This document shows positions 43,572 through 53,232 of a stretch of 64,000 nt of DNA, piece after piece. Numbering within the stretch: the stretch's first letter is position 1; each line of letters opens with the position of its first letter. This stretch comes from Marinomonas profundimaris (GTDB taxonomy: Bacteria > Pseudomonadota > Gammaproteobacteria > Pseudomonadales > Marinomonadaceae): the NCBI RefSeq assembly GCF_000508165.1, contig NZ_AYOZ01000003.1:62001-126000 (forward strand), written 5' to 3'. A program made the position numbers and the translations under genes. The notes under the pieces are model-generated. The model saw only the letters and a program-made list of their open reading frames with translations. It did not search any database and had not been told where the DNA came from.

Positions 43572-43608
43572 AAAAAAACGGACGCCATTTTATGGTGTCC
43601 GTTTTTTA
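43572..43608. terminator. Bidirectional terminator between the last cassette and the DUF3010 gene
   Basis: ACGGACGCCAT and ATGGTGTCCGT form an 11-bp stem (one G-U pair) with a TTT loop and flanking A/T runs. Confidence 0.88.
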
Positions 43609-43627
43609 TTGTGAGATCTATAAATGA

Positions 43628-44065
43628 TTACGCTTCTGGGAAGTACTCAGACAAGGCAACATACGCGGTGGTAAAGGCGCCTTCTTGAAATGCGCGTAAG
43701 CCCGTTGCTTTGAATGGAATCGGCATTGGGTTGTGCTGCAATATCTCTTTGGATTTTGCGCCGCTGAACAAGTCAACTTGAACCGTATCGATCAATTGAA
43801 TCGCGGCTTCGATTTTAAAGCCGACAGAACCGCCAGCAAATTTGCCTTTTGTTGGGCGTTCACGAATGGCCACTTTTTTGACCTTGTAGTCTTCAAACAG
43901 CTTTTTAAGCAGAAACTGGAATTTACGCACGCTTTCTGTGTCGGTGGAATTGCTCAACGTGTGGCGTATTTGGCGACAGTCGGTGATTTGGAAAAGTCCG
44001 TCTTCTTTAGACAGAAGGCACAGAATAACTTCGCTGCCTTTGATTTCGATACCGCAAGTAATCAT
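43628..44065 (-). CDS. DUF3010 family protein
   Basis: A 145-aa protein of DUF3010, unknown function, common in gammaproteobacteria. Conserved pieces are CGIEIKGSEVILCLL, AIRERPTKGKFAGGSVGFKI and LSEYFPEA at the end. The beginning resembles the first strands of an actin-like/RNase H ATPase fold (an inference). The gene is single, and its start is followed by a 300-base AT-rich gap. It marks the return to normal chromosome after the cassettes. Confidence 0.85.
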   Translation of the reverse strand: MITCGIEIKGSEVILCLLSKEDGLFQITDCRQIRHTLSNSTDTESVRKFQFLLKKLFEDYKVKKVAIRERPTKGKFAGGSVGFKIEAAIQLIDTVQVDLFSGAKSKEILQHNPMPIPFKATGLRAFQEGAFTTAYVALSEYFPEA

Positions 44066-44365
44066 AAATAGATCCTGAATAGGGTGGTTTCGCGCATTAT
44101 GGCACAGTTAATGGCGATCTTGCAGAGTAAAAAATACTGGTTGAGTGAGATGAAACGAGTCAGATCTAAGGCGAAAGTAATTGCTTGTGGTGGATTACAC
44201 TCTTTTGGTTTTGCTGACTCTTATTTTTGATAGGGATATTGTACTATTTCAAGATATTATTTTGTTAATTTTCAAAACACGACATTTTCTACTGCAAAAG
44301 TATAAAAATATACTTTTTATCGTGAAGGTGTTTATTTTAACTCTGACTAACGTAGGCTGCATAAA
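44066..44365. other. AT-rich intergenic region
   Basis: A 300-base gap between divergent genes. It is very AT-rich, and the promoter of the aminotransferase gene must lie here. A 62-codon plus-strand frame runs through it but has no ribosome site and low-complexity hydrophobic content; I do not call it a gene. Confidence 0.5.
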
Positions 44366-45598
44366 ATGACCGCTTCATCGCCAATGGGTATTCCTCGCCC
44401 CCAGGTGAAAACTCTAGACGAAATCCTTCCACACGAACCTTTATTGATGATGGGAGCCGGACCTGTGCCGATTCCTGAGCGAGTGGCCAAAGCCAACTCG
44501 ATTGTCATTAATCATTTGGGTGGTGTTATGGCACAGGTCATTGATCAAGTGAAATCAATGGCGCGTTATGTGTTCCAAACAGAATCTAAATGGGTACTGG
44601 GTGTAGCGGGACCGGCCTCGGCCGCGATGGAGATGGCGGTTGCGAATTTACTGCAACCGGGCGAGCGAATTTTATGCATCAACAATGGTTTCTTTAGTCA
44701 TCGCATGGCAGAAATGGCGATTCGAGTGGGGGCAGATGTGCACGAATTGCACGTTGGTGTTCATGAGGCCGCAGACCCAGAGCGTGTTCGCAAAGCCATT
44801 GAAGAAACGCGTCCTAAAGTACTGACATTGGTACAAGGTGAAACGTCGAATACTGTGTTTAATCACACGTTGGAAGACATCACCAAAATCGCAAAATCCT
44901 ATGGCTGTTTAGTGGTGGTGGACGCGGTTTGTACGCTGAGTACCATGCCATTGAAAATGGATGAGTGGCAAGTGGACGTTGTGATTACGGGCGGGCAAAA
45001 AGGCTTGTCGTCGATTCCTGGCGTGTCGTTGTTGGTGTTTTCAAACGAAGCGTGGGCCGCGGTTAAAAGCCGTACTCAACCGACGGCGCAATGGTGTTTT
45101 GATGCACAACTGGCAGAAAACTTCTGGCACAAAGATGGCTATCATTATACAGCACCGGTTTCTGGCATCATGGCGTTGCATGAGGCGTTAAAGTTGGTTT
45201 GTGATGAAACATTGGAAAATCGTTTTGCGCGCCATTTACGTTGCTCTAAAGCGTTGCAATCAGGCATAGAAGGAATGGGGCTGTCGCTCTTTATTCCACC
45301 GGCGTCTCGGTTAAACTCGGTTGTCGGTATTAATATTCCTGAAGGGCTAACGGCGGGTCAAATTTGTCGTCATATATCCGATGTGTATCGAGTTGAGATT
45401 GCGGGTTCATTTGGTCAGCCGATTGTTCGTATCGGACAAATGGGTGAGCAATGCCGTGAACATAACTTGTTCCGTACTTTACATGCCTTTGGCAGCACTA
45501 TGCGCGACTTGGGCGTGAAAGTGGATCAACCCAACGGTATGGCGGAAATGGAGTCTTATTTGCAGCGTGTGCCTCGTACGCTTTATCAAGTGGCGTAA
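44366..45598 (+). CDS. Class V pyridoxal-phosphate aminotransferase
   Basis: A 410-aa fold-type I, class V aminotransferase resembling alanine-glyoxylate/serine-pyruvate aminotransferases. The PLP lysine is in ITGGQKGLSS, the cofactor aspartate in VVDAVCTLSTM, and a C-terminal arginine region in RIGQMGEQCREHNL. The substrate is not certain; pyridoxamine-pyruvate and aspartate aminotransferases of the same class are alternatives. It converges on the DMT transporter gene. Confidence 0.87.
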   Translation: MTASSPMGIPRPQVKTLDEILPHEPLLMMGAGPVPIPERVAKANSIVINHLGGVMAQVIDQVKSMARYVFQTESKWVLGVAGPASAAMEMAVANLLQPGERILCINNGFFSHRMAEMAIRVGADVHELHVGVHEAADPERVRKAIEETRPKVLTLVQGETSNTVFNHTLEDITKIAKSYGCLVVVDAVCTLSTMPLKMDEWQVDVVITGGQKGLSSIPGVSLLVFSNEAWAAVKSRTQPTAQWCFDAQLAENFWHKDGYHYTAPVSGIMALHEALKLVCDETLENRFARHLRCSKALQSGIEGMGLSLFIPPASRLNSVVGINIPEGLTAGQICRHISDVYRVEIAGSFGQPIVRIGQMGEQCREHNLFRTLHAFGSTMRDLGVKVDQPNGMAEMESYLQRVPRTLYQVA

Positions 45599-45636
45599 CT
45601 TAACGGCTTAAATGCTTTTAACACATAAGACAATGA

Positions 45637-46569
45637 TTAAATGCCCTCGGTTTTCTTTGAATCCAAGGGTATTTTTTTGTTTTTTAAATTTAGGCGTGGC
45701 ATCAAGCTCGCAAAAAGAGCCCCTGCTGTAATCAACAAACACGCGATGATCTGTCCTGTGCTGAGTTGGGCGTCGGTAAACAGTCCAAGCCAGGCGGTAG
45801 AAAGCGCTGGCGCGGTATAAGACAGCACGCCGAGCAAAGACAAATTGCCTTTCTTAACGCCAAAATCCCAACAGAAAAACGCCACACCGACAGGGCCAAG
45901 CCCTAATCCGAGAATGGCAATCCATGTGGTTAATGGAAACGACCATTGTGGTGTTTCGAGCGCAAGATGCGATGCGCCTGCTAATAAAGTGGTCATGATG
46001 CAATACCAAAGTACCGCACTGGAAGGAACTGCTTGGAAGCGTCGATTAGCCACCGAATAACTCGACCAAATGAAGGCGCAGGCGAAGGCCGCAGCGTATC
46101 CAGTCCAATGAAGGTTTGAGCTGTCGATATCAATACTTTGTCCTTTCGATTGCAGCATGATGCCTGTTCCCAAAAAGGCAATCATCGCGCCAACTAAATG
46201 CGTCCAAGAGAGCGTGTTTCCCTTCGCCATTCCCGCCATTAAGACAATCAATAAAGGCCAAAGGTAAGCGATAAGGCCAGCTTCTACCGGTGGCGCATGT
46301 TGAAACGCGTAAAAGTAACAGAAGTGGTAAAAATAAAACCCCAAGCCCCCCATGAGAATCGCGCGTATTGGCGTTTTTTTCCAAGACGTTCTGAGCTCGC
46401 CCTTGATGAGATACACCAAAAAAAACAAAAGGCTGGCGACACCAAAAGTGAGTGTCAAAAGCAGTAGGGGGGGCACAAGACTCGCTTGTGTTGTGAAAAG
46501 GGCAAGGACGCTCCATAGAAAAATAGCCATTGTGCCAATCAGTGTGGCTTGCGGATTATTTACAGTCAT
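45637..46569 (-). CDS. DMT/EamA family transporter
   Basis: A 310-aa, ten-helix transporter with two EamA halves. Features such as LGFYFYHFCYFYAFQHAPPVEAGLI and YAAAFACAFIWSSYSVANRR resemble the YddG-like aromatic amino acid exporters, but I do not assign a substrate. It is monocistronic and divergent from the tripartite transporter operon. Confidence 0.85.
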   Translation of the reverse strand: MTVNNPQATLIGTMAIFLWSVLALFTTQASLVPPLLLLTLTFGVASLLFFLVYLIKGELRTSWKKTPIRAILMGGLGFYFYHFCYFYAFQHAPPVEAGLIAYLWPLLIVLMAGMAKGNTLSWTHLVGAMIAFLGTGIMLQSKGQSIDIDSSNLHWTGYAAAFACAFIWSSYSVANRRFQAVPSSAVLWYCIMTTLLAGASHLALETPQWSFPLTTWIAILGLGLGPVGVAFFCWDFGVKKGNLSLLGVLSYTAPALSTAWLGLFTDAQLSTGQIIACLLITAGALFASLMPRLNLKNKKIPLDSKKTEGI

Positions 46570-46753
46570 CTTGTTGTTTCCTAAAAGCTGTTCTAGTCTG
46601 TTTAAGCGCCAGAGTACCTTGCTGGGTGATGAAAAACATTGTCAAAAATGCGTGACTTTCTTTGTCAGAAAGACGTGATTGATGAATGGAAATTGATCAG
46701 TTTAATGAGGTTAACGGCTTTTTTTATCGCAAATAAGTAAGAAAAGTTGACGG

Positions 46754-46780
46754 TGACAGGGTAGTGACAGGTTTGACAGG
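46754..46780 (+). promoter_or_regulatory. Triple TGACAGG repeat upstream of tctC
   Basis: Three direct copies of TGACAGG start at 46754, 46765 and 46774 (spacing 11 and 9 bases), about 90 bases before tctC. Their near-helical spacing suggests a regulator site, possibly for the TctD-like regulator encoded downstream; this is inference. Confidence 0.4.
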
Positions 46781-46869
46781 TAAGGTCTAGCGACTCAAGT
46801 TTACTGAAATTCTTTATTTCAGAGCTTGATTGGCTAACAACAAAAAAAATAATCAAGCAGGAGATAACC

Positions 46870-47862
46870 ATGCTTAAAACCATTTCTTTGAAGTCTGTTC
46901 TTATTTCAAGTGCCGCAGCACTAACTATTGCTGGACAGGCTTACGCCTTCGAACCAGCTCGCAGTGCAGAATGTATCGCACCAGCTAACCCAGGCGGTGG
47001 TTGGGATTTTACTTGCCGTAGCGTAGGTAAAGTATTGGTAGATCAAAAATATTTCTCAGGTAACGTTCAAACTGTCAACATGCCAGGCGCTGGTGGCGGT
47101 GTTGCTTTTGCTCACACCGTGAGTAAACGTGACAGTGACGATAGCTTATTGGTTGCGGCTAGTACGGCAACAACGACTCGTCTAGCGCAAGGCCAATTCC
47201 CAGGTATGAATTCTGACCAAGTTAAATGGGTTGGTACATTGGGCGCTGACTACGGCATCATCGCGGTAGGCAAAGATTCAAAATACACGTCTCTTACTCA
47301 AGTGATCGAAGCCCTTAAGAAAGACCCAGGCGCGGTTAAATTCGCCGGTGGTAGTGCTTCTGGTGGTTGGGATCATTTGAAAGTATTGATGACAGCACAA
47401 AAAGCCCACGTTGAAAAATTGCCAAAAATTCGTTACCTAGCGTTCAGCGGTGGTTCTGAAGCATTGGTTCAAGTTGTTGGCGGTCACGTAGATGCGTTTA
47501 CTGGTGACATTTCTGAAGTGAAAGGTTTCATGGATTCTGGTGATCTACGCGTTCTAGCGGTTCTTTCTGAACAGCGCCTACCAGCACCATTTGATTCCAT
47601 TCCAACAGCAATGGAACAAGGTATCGATTCTGTCGCACCTAACTGGCGTGGATTTTACGTACCAGGTAATGCAAGTGCCGATTCTTACGATTGGTGGGTA
47701 AAAACAATGAATGAGTTGTACACAACTCAAGAATGGAAAGACATCATGACTAAAAATGGTTTAATGCCATTCCACAAGTCTGGTGCTGACTTCACTCAAT
47801 TCGTTAAGAACCAAACACTTGATATCAAAATCTTGTCTCAAGATATCGGTCTAATTAAATAA
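46870..47862 (+). CDS. tctC: Tripartite tricarboxylate transporter substrate-binding protein TctC
   Basis: A 330-aa periplasmic binding protein of the TTT (TctC/Bug) family. It has a clear signal peptide (about residues 1-26, cleavage after AYA). Family motifs include NPGGGWDFTCRSVGK near residue 40, the AGGSASGGWDHLK ligand loop, and GGHVDAFTGDISEVK. Ligands of related proteins are carboxylates such as citrate or tartrate; this one is not known. It is the first gene of tctCBA with a good AGGAG ribosome site and is probably the most highly expressed. Confidence 0.93.
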   Translation: MLKTISLKSVLISSAAALTIAGQAYAFEPARSAECIAPANPGGGWDFTCRSVGKVLVDQKYFSGNVQTVNMPGAGGGVAFAHTVSKRDSDDSLLVAASTATTTRLAQGQFPGMNSDQVKWVGTLGADYGIIAVGKDSKYTSLTQVIEALKKDPGAVKFAGGSASGGWDHLKVLMTAQKAHVEKLPKIRYLAFSGGSEALVQVVGGHVDAFTGDISEVKGFMDSGDLRVLAVLSEQRLPAPFDSIPTAMEQGIDSVAPNWRGFYVPGNASADSYDWWVKTMNELYTTQEWKDIMTKNGLMPFHKSGADFTQFVKNQTLDIKILSQDIGLIK

Positions 47863-47961
47863 CCTCAGACCGCTTTTTGGAGGGGACATTTGTTCTAAAA
47901 CAGTGCCCCTCCTGTTTTCGATTTACTTCACCCTTATGATTCACTGACACGGAGCAGAGAC

Positions 47962-48402
47962 ATGCGTATTAACGATCGTGTGTTTGGCATGCTGATGCTG
48001 ATCCTTGCCGTAGTATATGGCTGGGAAGCAACAAAATTCCCCATTCCTTTTGGCGGGCACGAAAGTGTCGGACCTGAAACTTTTCCTATTATGCTTTCTC
48101 TCATTTTAGGCATTAGTTCTATTTATTTGATTGTTCGCCCCGATCCAGACGAGAAATGGGCGCCAGTTGCGATGTTGATTGAACTAAGTGTTGTTGTTCT
48201 TTCGATGCTGGCTTTTGCATGGGCGATTGAACCGCTTGGTTTCATGCCTGCAGCGGCATTGGTTGTTAGCTTTTTAAGTTGGCGTATGGGAGCAAGCATT
48301 GCGAAGAGTCTTATCACCGGTGTGACAAGTTCTGTTGTGATCTTCTTCCTTTTCAATAATGTGCTAGAACTAGCACTGCCTCTAGGTCTATTGGAGTTTT
48401 AA
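47962..48402 (+). CDS. tctB: Tripartite tricarboxylate transporter small membrane subunit TctB
   Basis: A 146-aa small membrane subunit with four predicted helices (for example VFGMLMLILAVVYGWEATKF and GFMPAAALVVSFLSW). The motif PFGGHESVGPETFPIMLSL is typical of TctB. It stabilises TctA in the inner membrane. The TctA start follows its stop by one base, so translation is coupled. Confidence 0.92.
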   Translation: MRINDRVFGMLMLILAVVYGWEATKFPIPFGGHESVGPETFPIMLSLILGISSIYLIVRPDPDEKWAPVAMLIELSVVVLSMLAFAWAIEPLGFMPAAALVVSFLSWRMGASIAKSLITGVTSSVVIFFLFNNVLELALPLGLLEF

Positions 48403-48403
48403 T

Positions 48404-49927
48404 ATGGATACTATGAGCTTGTTAATGCAAGGCTTTTCGGTCGCGTTAACGCCGGAAAGTATTATGTTTGCGGTTATCGGTGCTATTTTAGGTACCCTAA
48501 TCGGCGCTCTGCCAGGTCTTGGCCCTGCAAACGGTGTGGCTATATTGATTCCCTTGGCATTCAGCCTTGGTTTGTCGCCAACTTCTTCTCTAATTCTATT
48601 AACGTCTGTGTATGCAGGCGCTATGTACGGCGGTCGTATTTCCTCTATCCTGTTGAACATTCCAGGTGACGAGCCTGCCATGATGACCTGTTTAGATGGT
48701 TATCCAATGGCATTGAAAGGAAAGGCGGCAGAAGCCTTAGCCATTTCTGCGATTGCTTCTTTCATTGGTAGTTTGATTGCAACCATTGGCCTAGTAATTT
48801 TGGCTCCGATTTTGGCGAAATTTGCACTGAAATTTGGTCCTGCTGAATACTTCGCCTTGTTTGCACTTGCTTTCGCTACCTTGGGCGGTATTACAGGCAA
48901 AAACCAATTTAAAACATTAATGGCCGCTGCGATTGGTCTGATGATCGCGACAGTGGGTATCGATATTTCAACGGGCGTACAACGTTTTACGTACAACACG
49001 CTTGAATTGTTTGAAGGTGTCGATTTCATTATTGCGATAGTGGGTTTATTTGCCATCAGTGAATTGTTGTTCTTTTTAGAACGTCACGCAGGTGACGGTC
49101 TTAAACAAGTAGCCATTAATAAACTGAAACTAACGCCAAAAGACATTATTAAAGTGCTTCCTGCGTCTTTCCGTGGTGCCGTATTGGGTTTCGTTGCTGG
49201 TGTATTGCCAGGCGCGGGTGCTTCTTTGGGTAGCTTTATTAGTTACACATTGGAAAAACGTGTATCGGATAAAGATGGCACATTTGGTAAAGGCGACCCA
49301 CGTGGTGTTGCCGCGCCGGAAGCGGGTAACAACGGTGCGGCGTCTGGTGCGCTTGTTCCAATGTTAACGCTGGGTGTACCAGGAAGTGGTACAACTGCAG
49401 TGCTATTGGCAATGTTGATCTCGTTGAATATCTCTCCGGGTCCAATGCTGTTCCAACAGAACGCTGATTTAGTATGGGGTGTTATTGCAGCGATGTTCGT
49501 TGGTAACTTGGTCTTGTTGCTTTTGAACATTCCAATGGTTGGTATCTTCGTTAAATTGCTGAGCATTCCACCAAAATACTTAATGCCAGTGGTGACTTTG
49601 ATTGCTTCGGTTGGCATTTATTCTGTCAGCCACAGTGCATTGGATTTGTACTTCATGGTTGGTTTTGGTGTGTTGGGTTATATCTTCCGTAAGATCGATA
49701 TTCCATTAGTGCCTATCATTTTGGGTATGTTGCTTGGGCCAGAAATGGAGAAAAGTCTTCGTCACGCATTGGTACTTTCTGATGGTGATTGGATGGCTCT
49801 TTTCAACAGTGGATTGAGCATAGGCCTTTGGTCTGTCGCTGTTCTTGGTTTGGTTCTACCTGTCATTGTTGGCCCGATTGTTCGCGCTAAGATGAGAAAA
49901 TCAAAAGAAGCTGTTAAAGACGTTTAA
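48404..49927 (+). CDS. tctA: Tripartite tricarboxylate transporter large permease TctA
   Basis: A 507-aa permease with about 11-12 helices, the transport channel of the TTT system, driven by an ion gradient. Family motifs are GALPGLGPANGVAILIPLAF and its repeat VLPGAGASLGSFISYTLEKR in the second half, plus GVPGSGTTAVLLAMLI. Length equals typical TctA (about 500 aa). A terminator follows, and the two-component genes begin 108 bases downstream. Confidence 0.94.
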   Translation: MDTMSLLMQGFSVALTPESIMFAVIGAILGTLIGALPGLGPANGVAILIPLAFSLGLSPTSSLILLTSVYAGAMYGGRISSILLNIPGDEPAMMTCLDGYPMALKGKAAEALAISAIASFIGSLIATIGLVILAPILAKFALKFGPAEYFALFALAFATLGGITGKNQFKTLMAAAIGLMIATVGIDISTGVQRFTYNTLELFEGVDFIIAIVGLFAISELLFFLERHAGDGLKQVAINKLKLTPKDIIKVLPASFRGAVLGFVAGVLPGAGASLGSFISYTLEKRVSDKDGTFGKGDPRGVAAPEAGNNGAASGALVPMLTLGVPGSGTTAVLLAMLISLNISPGPMLFQQNADLVWGVIAAMFVGNLVLLLLNIPMVGIFVKLLSIPPKYLMPVVTLIASVGIYSVSHSALDLYFMVGFGVLGYIFRKIDIPLVPIILGMLLGPEMEKSLRHALVLSDGDWMALFNSGLSIGLWSVAVLGLVLPVIVGPIVRAKMRKSKEAVKDV

Positions 49928-49956
49928 GCCCTGCAATACTACAACGGTATTGTGAC

Positions 49957-49999
49957 ACAAAATTCGAGCAGCGAAAGTTGCTCGAATTTTGTTGTTTTT
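49957..49999 (+). terminator. Terminator after tctA
   Basis: ACAAAATTCGAGCA pairs with its complement around a short GAAA-type loop, followed by T-rich sequence. Confidence 0.85.
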
Positions 50000-50034
50000 A
50001 TGACGAAAAATAAAAATATGATGGCTTAAAACGT

Positions 50035-50718
50035 ATGCGAATTCTGGTAGTAGAAGATACTCAGGTCTTAGGGCAAGCGATCTGTGAACGATTAACCAGC
50101 CTAGGACATGGCGTGGATTTAATTGGAGATGGTAAACGTGCGGATGAGTTGCTCAAGTACCAAGCGGTCGACTTAATACTGCTGGACCTGAATTTGCCAG
50201 GGTTGTCTGGATTGCAGCTACTGCAAAAACTGCGTCAGCGTGACGATGACACGCCGGTGTTGATTTTAACCGCCCGCGATCAAATAGAAGATCGCATTCG
50301 TTTATTGGACGAAGGTGCGGACGATTACCTAACCAAACCCTTTGATTTTGGCGAGCTAGAGGCTCGTTGCAGGGCCTTACTTCGTCGCAAGCAAGGTTAC
50401 GCGGCCAATGTTACCGAACACGGTAACATCGTCGTAAATCGCGACAGTCGTCAGGTTTTTATCGACGATGAACTCACCGCGATCACCAACAGAGAGTTTC
50501 GTTTGCTTGAAATTTTCCTCGGTCATTTAGGCCGTGTATTAAGCAAAGACGAAATCACCGATCACTTGTTCAATTTCAATGAGACACCAGGCCCAAATGC
50601 GATTGAGTTGTATGTTGGTCGATTGAGAAAAAAAATGGTCAAAGGGGATTTAGCCATTAATACCCTAAGAGGAATTGGTTATGTGGCAGAAATCACTAAA
50701 TCATCAAAGCCTCAGTGA
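50035..50718 (+). CDS. OmpR-family response regulator (TctD-like)
   Basis: A 227-aa response regulator with a receiver domain (about residues 1-115; phospho-acceptor Asp in LILLDLNLPG; conserved Lys in YLTKPF) and a C-terminal winged helix (LTAITNREFRLLEIFL, then GPNAIELYVGRLRKKM). Its position after tctCBA and the partner kinase make it a TctD-type regulator of carboxylate uptake. It overlaps the kinase gene by about 38 bases. Confidence 0.92.
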   Translation: MRILVVEDTQVLGQAICERLTSLGHGVDLIGDGKRADELLKYQAVDLILLDLNLPGLSGLQLLQKLRQRDDDTPVLILTARDQIEDRIRLLDEGADDYLTKPFDFGELEARCRALLRRKQGYAANVTEHGNIVVNRDSRQVFIDDELTAITNREFRLLEIFLGHLGRVLSKDEITDHLFNFNETPGPNAIELYVGRLRKKMVKGDLAINTLRGIGYVAEITKSSKPQ

Positions 50719-52159
50719 AGAAGAGGAAAAAAACGCCTTAAGAAAAGCGCCGTCACTGCGCTTTCGTTTTATTTTGGCGGGTGTTTTGGTCATCGGCATT
50801 ATTGCCGGATTGGCGATCAATTTGATTTTTGATTACAGCCAAAAACTGGCCGATTTATCCTACGATCGTTTGTTGCGCAGTGCTTTATTGCAGATGGACG
50901 AAAACGTTGGGTTAATGCGCAACGAAGTGAGTATCGACATTCCTTGGTCAGCGTTTGCGACCTTGGCGCAAGCAGAAGAAGACCGAGTGTTTTATAAAGT
51001 CGAGAGCATAGAGCAGGGCTTTATTACCGGATATCAAGATCTGGACAGCGTGCCACCCAAACCGCCACAACTCGATCAAATTCAATTTTATAACCAAAAA
51101 TATTCTGGCGAAATGGTGCGTTTTGCTTGGATTGAACGCCATCTAACAGACCCTGAAACCGCGCAAACTGTGCGTATCGTATTGGGCCAAACGCGCTTGT
51201 CGCGTGAAGAAATGGCCTCGGCGGTAACGCAAAAAGCGGTCGAAGTCGTGGTGTTTATTGCCTTGGTTGCGATCACCCTGATCATTATTGGCAGTCATCT
51301 TGTGCTGCGGCCGTTGCACCGTATTGAGCGTGCATTAGAAGAGCGAATCATGGGCGATTTAACCCCCATAGACATAAACACACCCAAAGAAACTCATCAC
51401 CTTAAAGTTGCCATTAACCATTTTATGGCGCGTCTGCAAAAAAACTTAGAACAACTGGAAAACTATACCGCCGATGCCGCGCATCAATTACGCACGCCAT
51501 TGGCGAGCTTAAAGGCACTGGCGGAAAATGCGCGAGACAACACCTCTGCCGATTACGGCTCACCAGAAAAACAACGCGAGGCGTTAAATAACATCGTGAA
51601 GCAATGCGATACCTTAAGCCAAACCGTGACTTTATTGCTGAATCAAGCGGTCGTGTCGCATCGTTTGCAAACCCACCGATTGGAACCGATCGATCTATTA
51701 GAAGCGATCCAAGCCTCGTGTCGTGAACAGGCCGTCACAGCGTTGCATCAAGGTGTTCGCCTTTCTTTAGACTGTGAATTGCAAGATCCCCTGATTTTAG
51801 GTGACAGTTTTTCCATTCAGCAAATGATGCAAAATTTGATTGAAAATGCGGTGCGTTACAGCGGATTAGGCGTGGAACATGCCACAGAAGTGATCGTGCA
51901 GTTGAATGAATTTGACGGTTTTTATCGCGTCAAAGTGATCGACTACGGCAGCGGTATTCCAGACATCGAAAAAGAGCGTGTATTTGAGCGTTTTTATCGA
52001 GGCCGTTATGACATTGCGGGCAGCGGTGTTGGATTGGCGATGGTGAAAGACATTGTCGACCACCATTCTGCCAGAATTCAAATATTGGACACAGAACCAA
52101 AAGGCACCACGTTTCAGGTGGATTTTGCCAAATTTACATTCGGAGTGAACGAAGCATGA
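50681..52159 (+). CDS. Sensor histidine kinase (TctE-like)
   Basis: A 492-aa membrane kinase. Two membrane helices (about residues 30-55 and 185-210) enclose a periplasmic sensor. A HAMP region follows, then a HisKA domain with the phospho-histidine in DAAHQLRTPLASL and an ATPase domain (N-box NLIENAVRYS, G-box GSGVGLAMVKD). I use the ATG at 50681 with AGAGGA upstream; the frame from 50675 starts with TTG. It overlaps both the regulator and the binding-protein genes, so the three are one operon. Confidence 0.92.
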   Translation: MWQKSLNHQSLSEEEEKNALRKAPSLRFRFILAGVLVIGIIAGLAINLIFDYSQKLADLSYDRLLRSALLQMDENVGLMRNEVSIDIPWSAFATLAQAEEDRVFYKVESIEQGFITGYQDLDSVPPKPPQLDQIQFYNQKYSGEMVRFAWIERHLTDPETAQTVRIVLGQTRLSREEMASAVTQKAVEVVVFIALVAITLIIIGSHLVLRPLHRIERALEERIMGDLTPIDINTPKETHHLKVAINHFMARLQKNLEQLENYTADAAHQLRTPLASLKALAENARDNTSADYGSPEKQREALNNIVKQCDTLSQTVTLLLNQAVVSHRLQTHRLEPIDLLEAIQASCREQAVTALHQGVRLSLDCELQDPLILGDSFSIQQMMQNLIENAVRYSGLGVEHATEVIVQLNEFDGFYRVKVIDYGSGIPDIEKERVFERFYRGRYDIAGSGVGLAMVKDIVDHHSARIQILDTEPKGTTFQVDFAKFTFGVNEA

Positions 52160-53232
52160 GACGGTTTTTAGTCTGGGGAAGTGTGGCTCTAATCGCGTTT
52201 CTGAGTGTGGCAACGGGAAAGTTATGGGCGACGGAGCCCGTGTGGTTTGGCAATGTCAGCGCGTCGCGGGTTTTGTACATTAATTCCGCTATGGATTTGG
52301 CGTCATTTGAACCTATTCTAACGGAGTTTGTGGCGCTTCATCCTGATGTCCGTGTGGCGTATCGAGACGTAAACACGTTGGAGTTGTATTACCAGACGAT
52401 AAAAGAACAAAACAAGCCGCAAGCCAGTTTGGTGGTCAGCAGTGCGATGGATTTGCACCTCAAACTCGTGAACGATGGCTATGCGCAAACATACCAATCG
52501 AGCTTAACCGATCGCTTACCGGCCAATTTCAAATGGCGTAATCAGCTGTTTGCGTTTTCACTGGAACCGATTGTTATGCTGGTCAATAAAAAGGCATTTC
52601 CGGGCGCCTTGCCAGACGATCGGCAGTCGTTGTTGCAAACGATTCGTCAGAACGAAAAAGAAATGACCAAACGCATTGGCACTTATGATATTCGAAAAAG
52701 TGGCGTTGGGTATTTATTGGCCAGCCAAGATGCTCGCCAAGCCGACGTGACATGGGGGCGATTATTAGAAGCCTTCGGTAGCCATGACGTGCAAACTTAT
52801 TGTTGTACACACGAAATTATTGACGATGTTGCCTCAGGAAAATTAGTGCTGGGTTACAACTTGTTGGGGTCTTACGCGTCGCAAAGAGCGCGCGATGACG
52901 ATCGACTAAAAATGATTCTGCCAAAAGACTACACCTTGATGTTGATGCGAGTGGCGTTGATCCCAAAAGGCGCGCCAAACACTGAAGATGCGGGTGTTTT
53001 TCTGGACTTTTTGCTGTCTGACAAAGCGCAAAAAATGATGCAGACCCAAGGGCTTCTGTTTCCGATACGACCGGATTTGAACAGCCAAAATGACCCTTAT
53101 GTGGTCAATGCGCCGGGGCCAACAGGGGTAATTGAATTAGATCAGCAGTTATTAGTTGGACGAGATTACGCCAAGCAAAAACGCTTTATTCGTAACTGGG
53201 AAATGGCGCTGGAAATCAGTGAGGAAGAGTAG
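52156..53232 (+). CDS. Periplasmic solute-binding protein in a two-component operon
   Basis: A 358-aa extracellular solute-binding protein of ABC type 1/6 style. It has a signal peptide (about residues 1-25, ending KLWA) and a bi-lobed binding fold (YINSAMDLASFEPILTEF near the N-terminus; LMRVALIPKGAPNTEDAGVF near the C-terminus), resembling iron- or phosphonate-type binding proteins. No ABC permease or ATPase genes are nearby. Its start overlaps the kinase stop (ATGA), so it is probably a periplasmic ligand sensor for that kinase rather than a transporter part. This role is inferred. Confidence 0.8.
   Translation: MRRFLVWGSVALIAFLSVATGKLWATEPVWFGNVSASRVLYINSAMDLASFEPILTEFVALHPDVRVAYRDVNTLELYYQTIKEQNKPQASLVVSSAMDLHLKLVNDGYAQTYQSSLTDRLPANFKWRNQLFAFSLEPIVMLVNKKAFPGALPDDRQSLLQTIRQNEKEMTKRIGTYDIRKSGVGYLLASQDARQADVTWGRLLEAFGSHDVQTYCCTHEIIDDVASGKLVLGYNLLGSYASQRARDDDRLKMILPKDYTLMLMRVALIPKGAPNTEDAGVFLDFLLSDKAQKMMQTQGLLFPIRPDLNSQNDPYVVNAPGPTGVIELDQQLLVGRDYAKQKRFIRNWEMALEISEEE

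Noticed and set aside
44181..44369. 62-codon hydrophobic frame before the aminotransferase gene
   Set aside because: Low-complexity translation of AT-rich intergenic DNA without a ribosome site.
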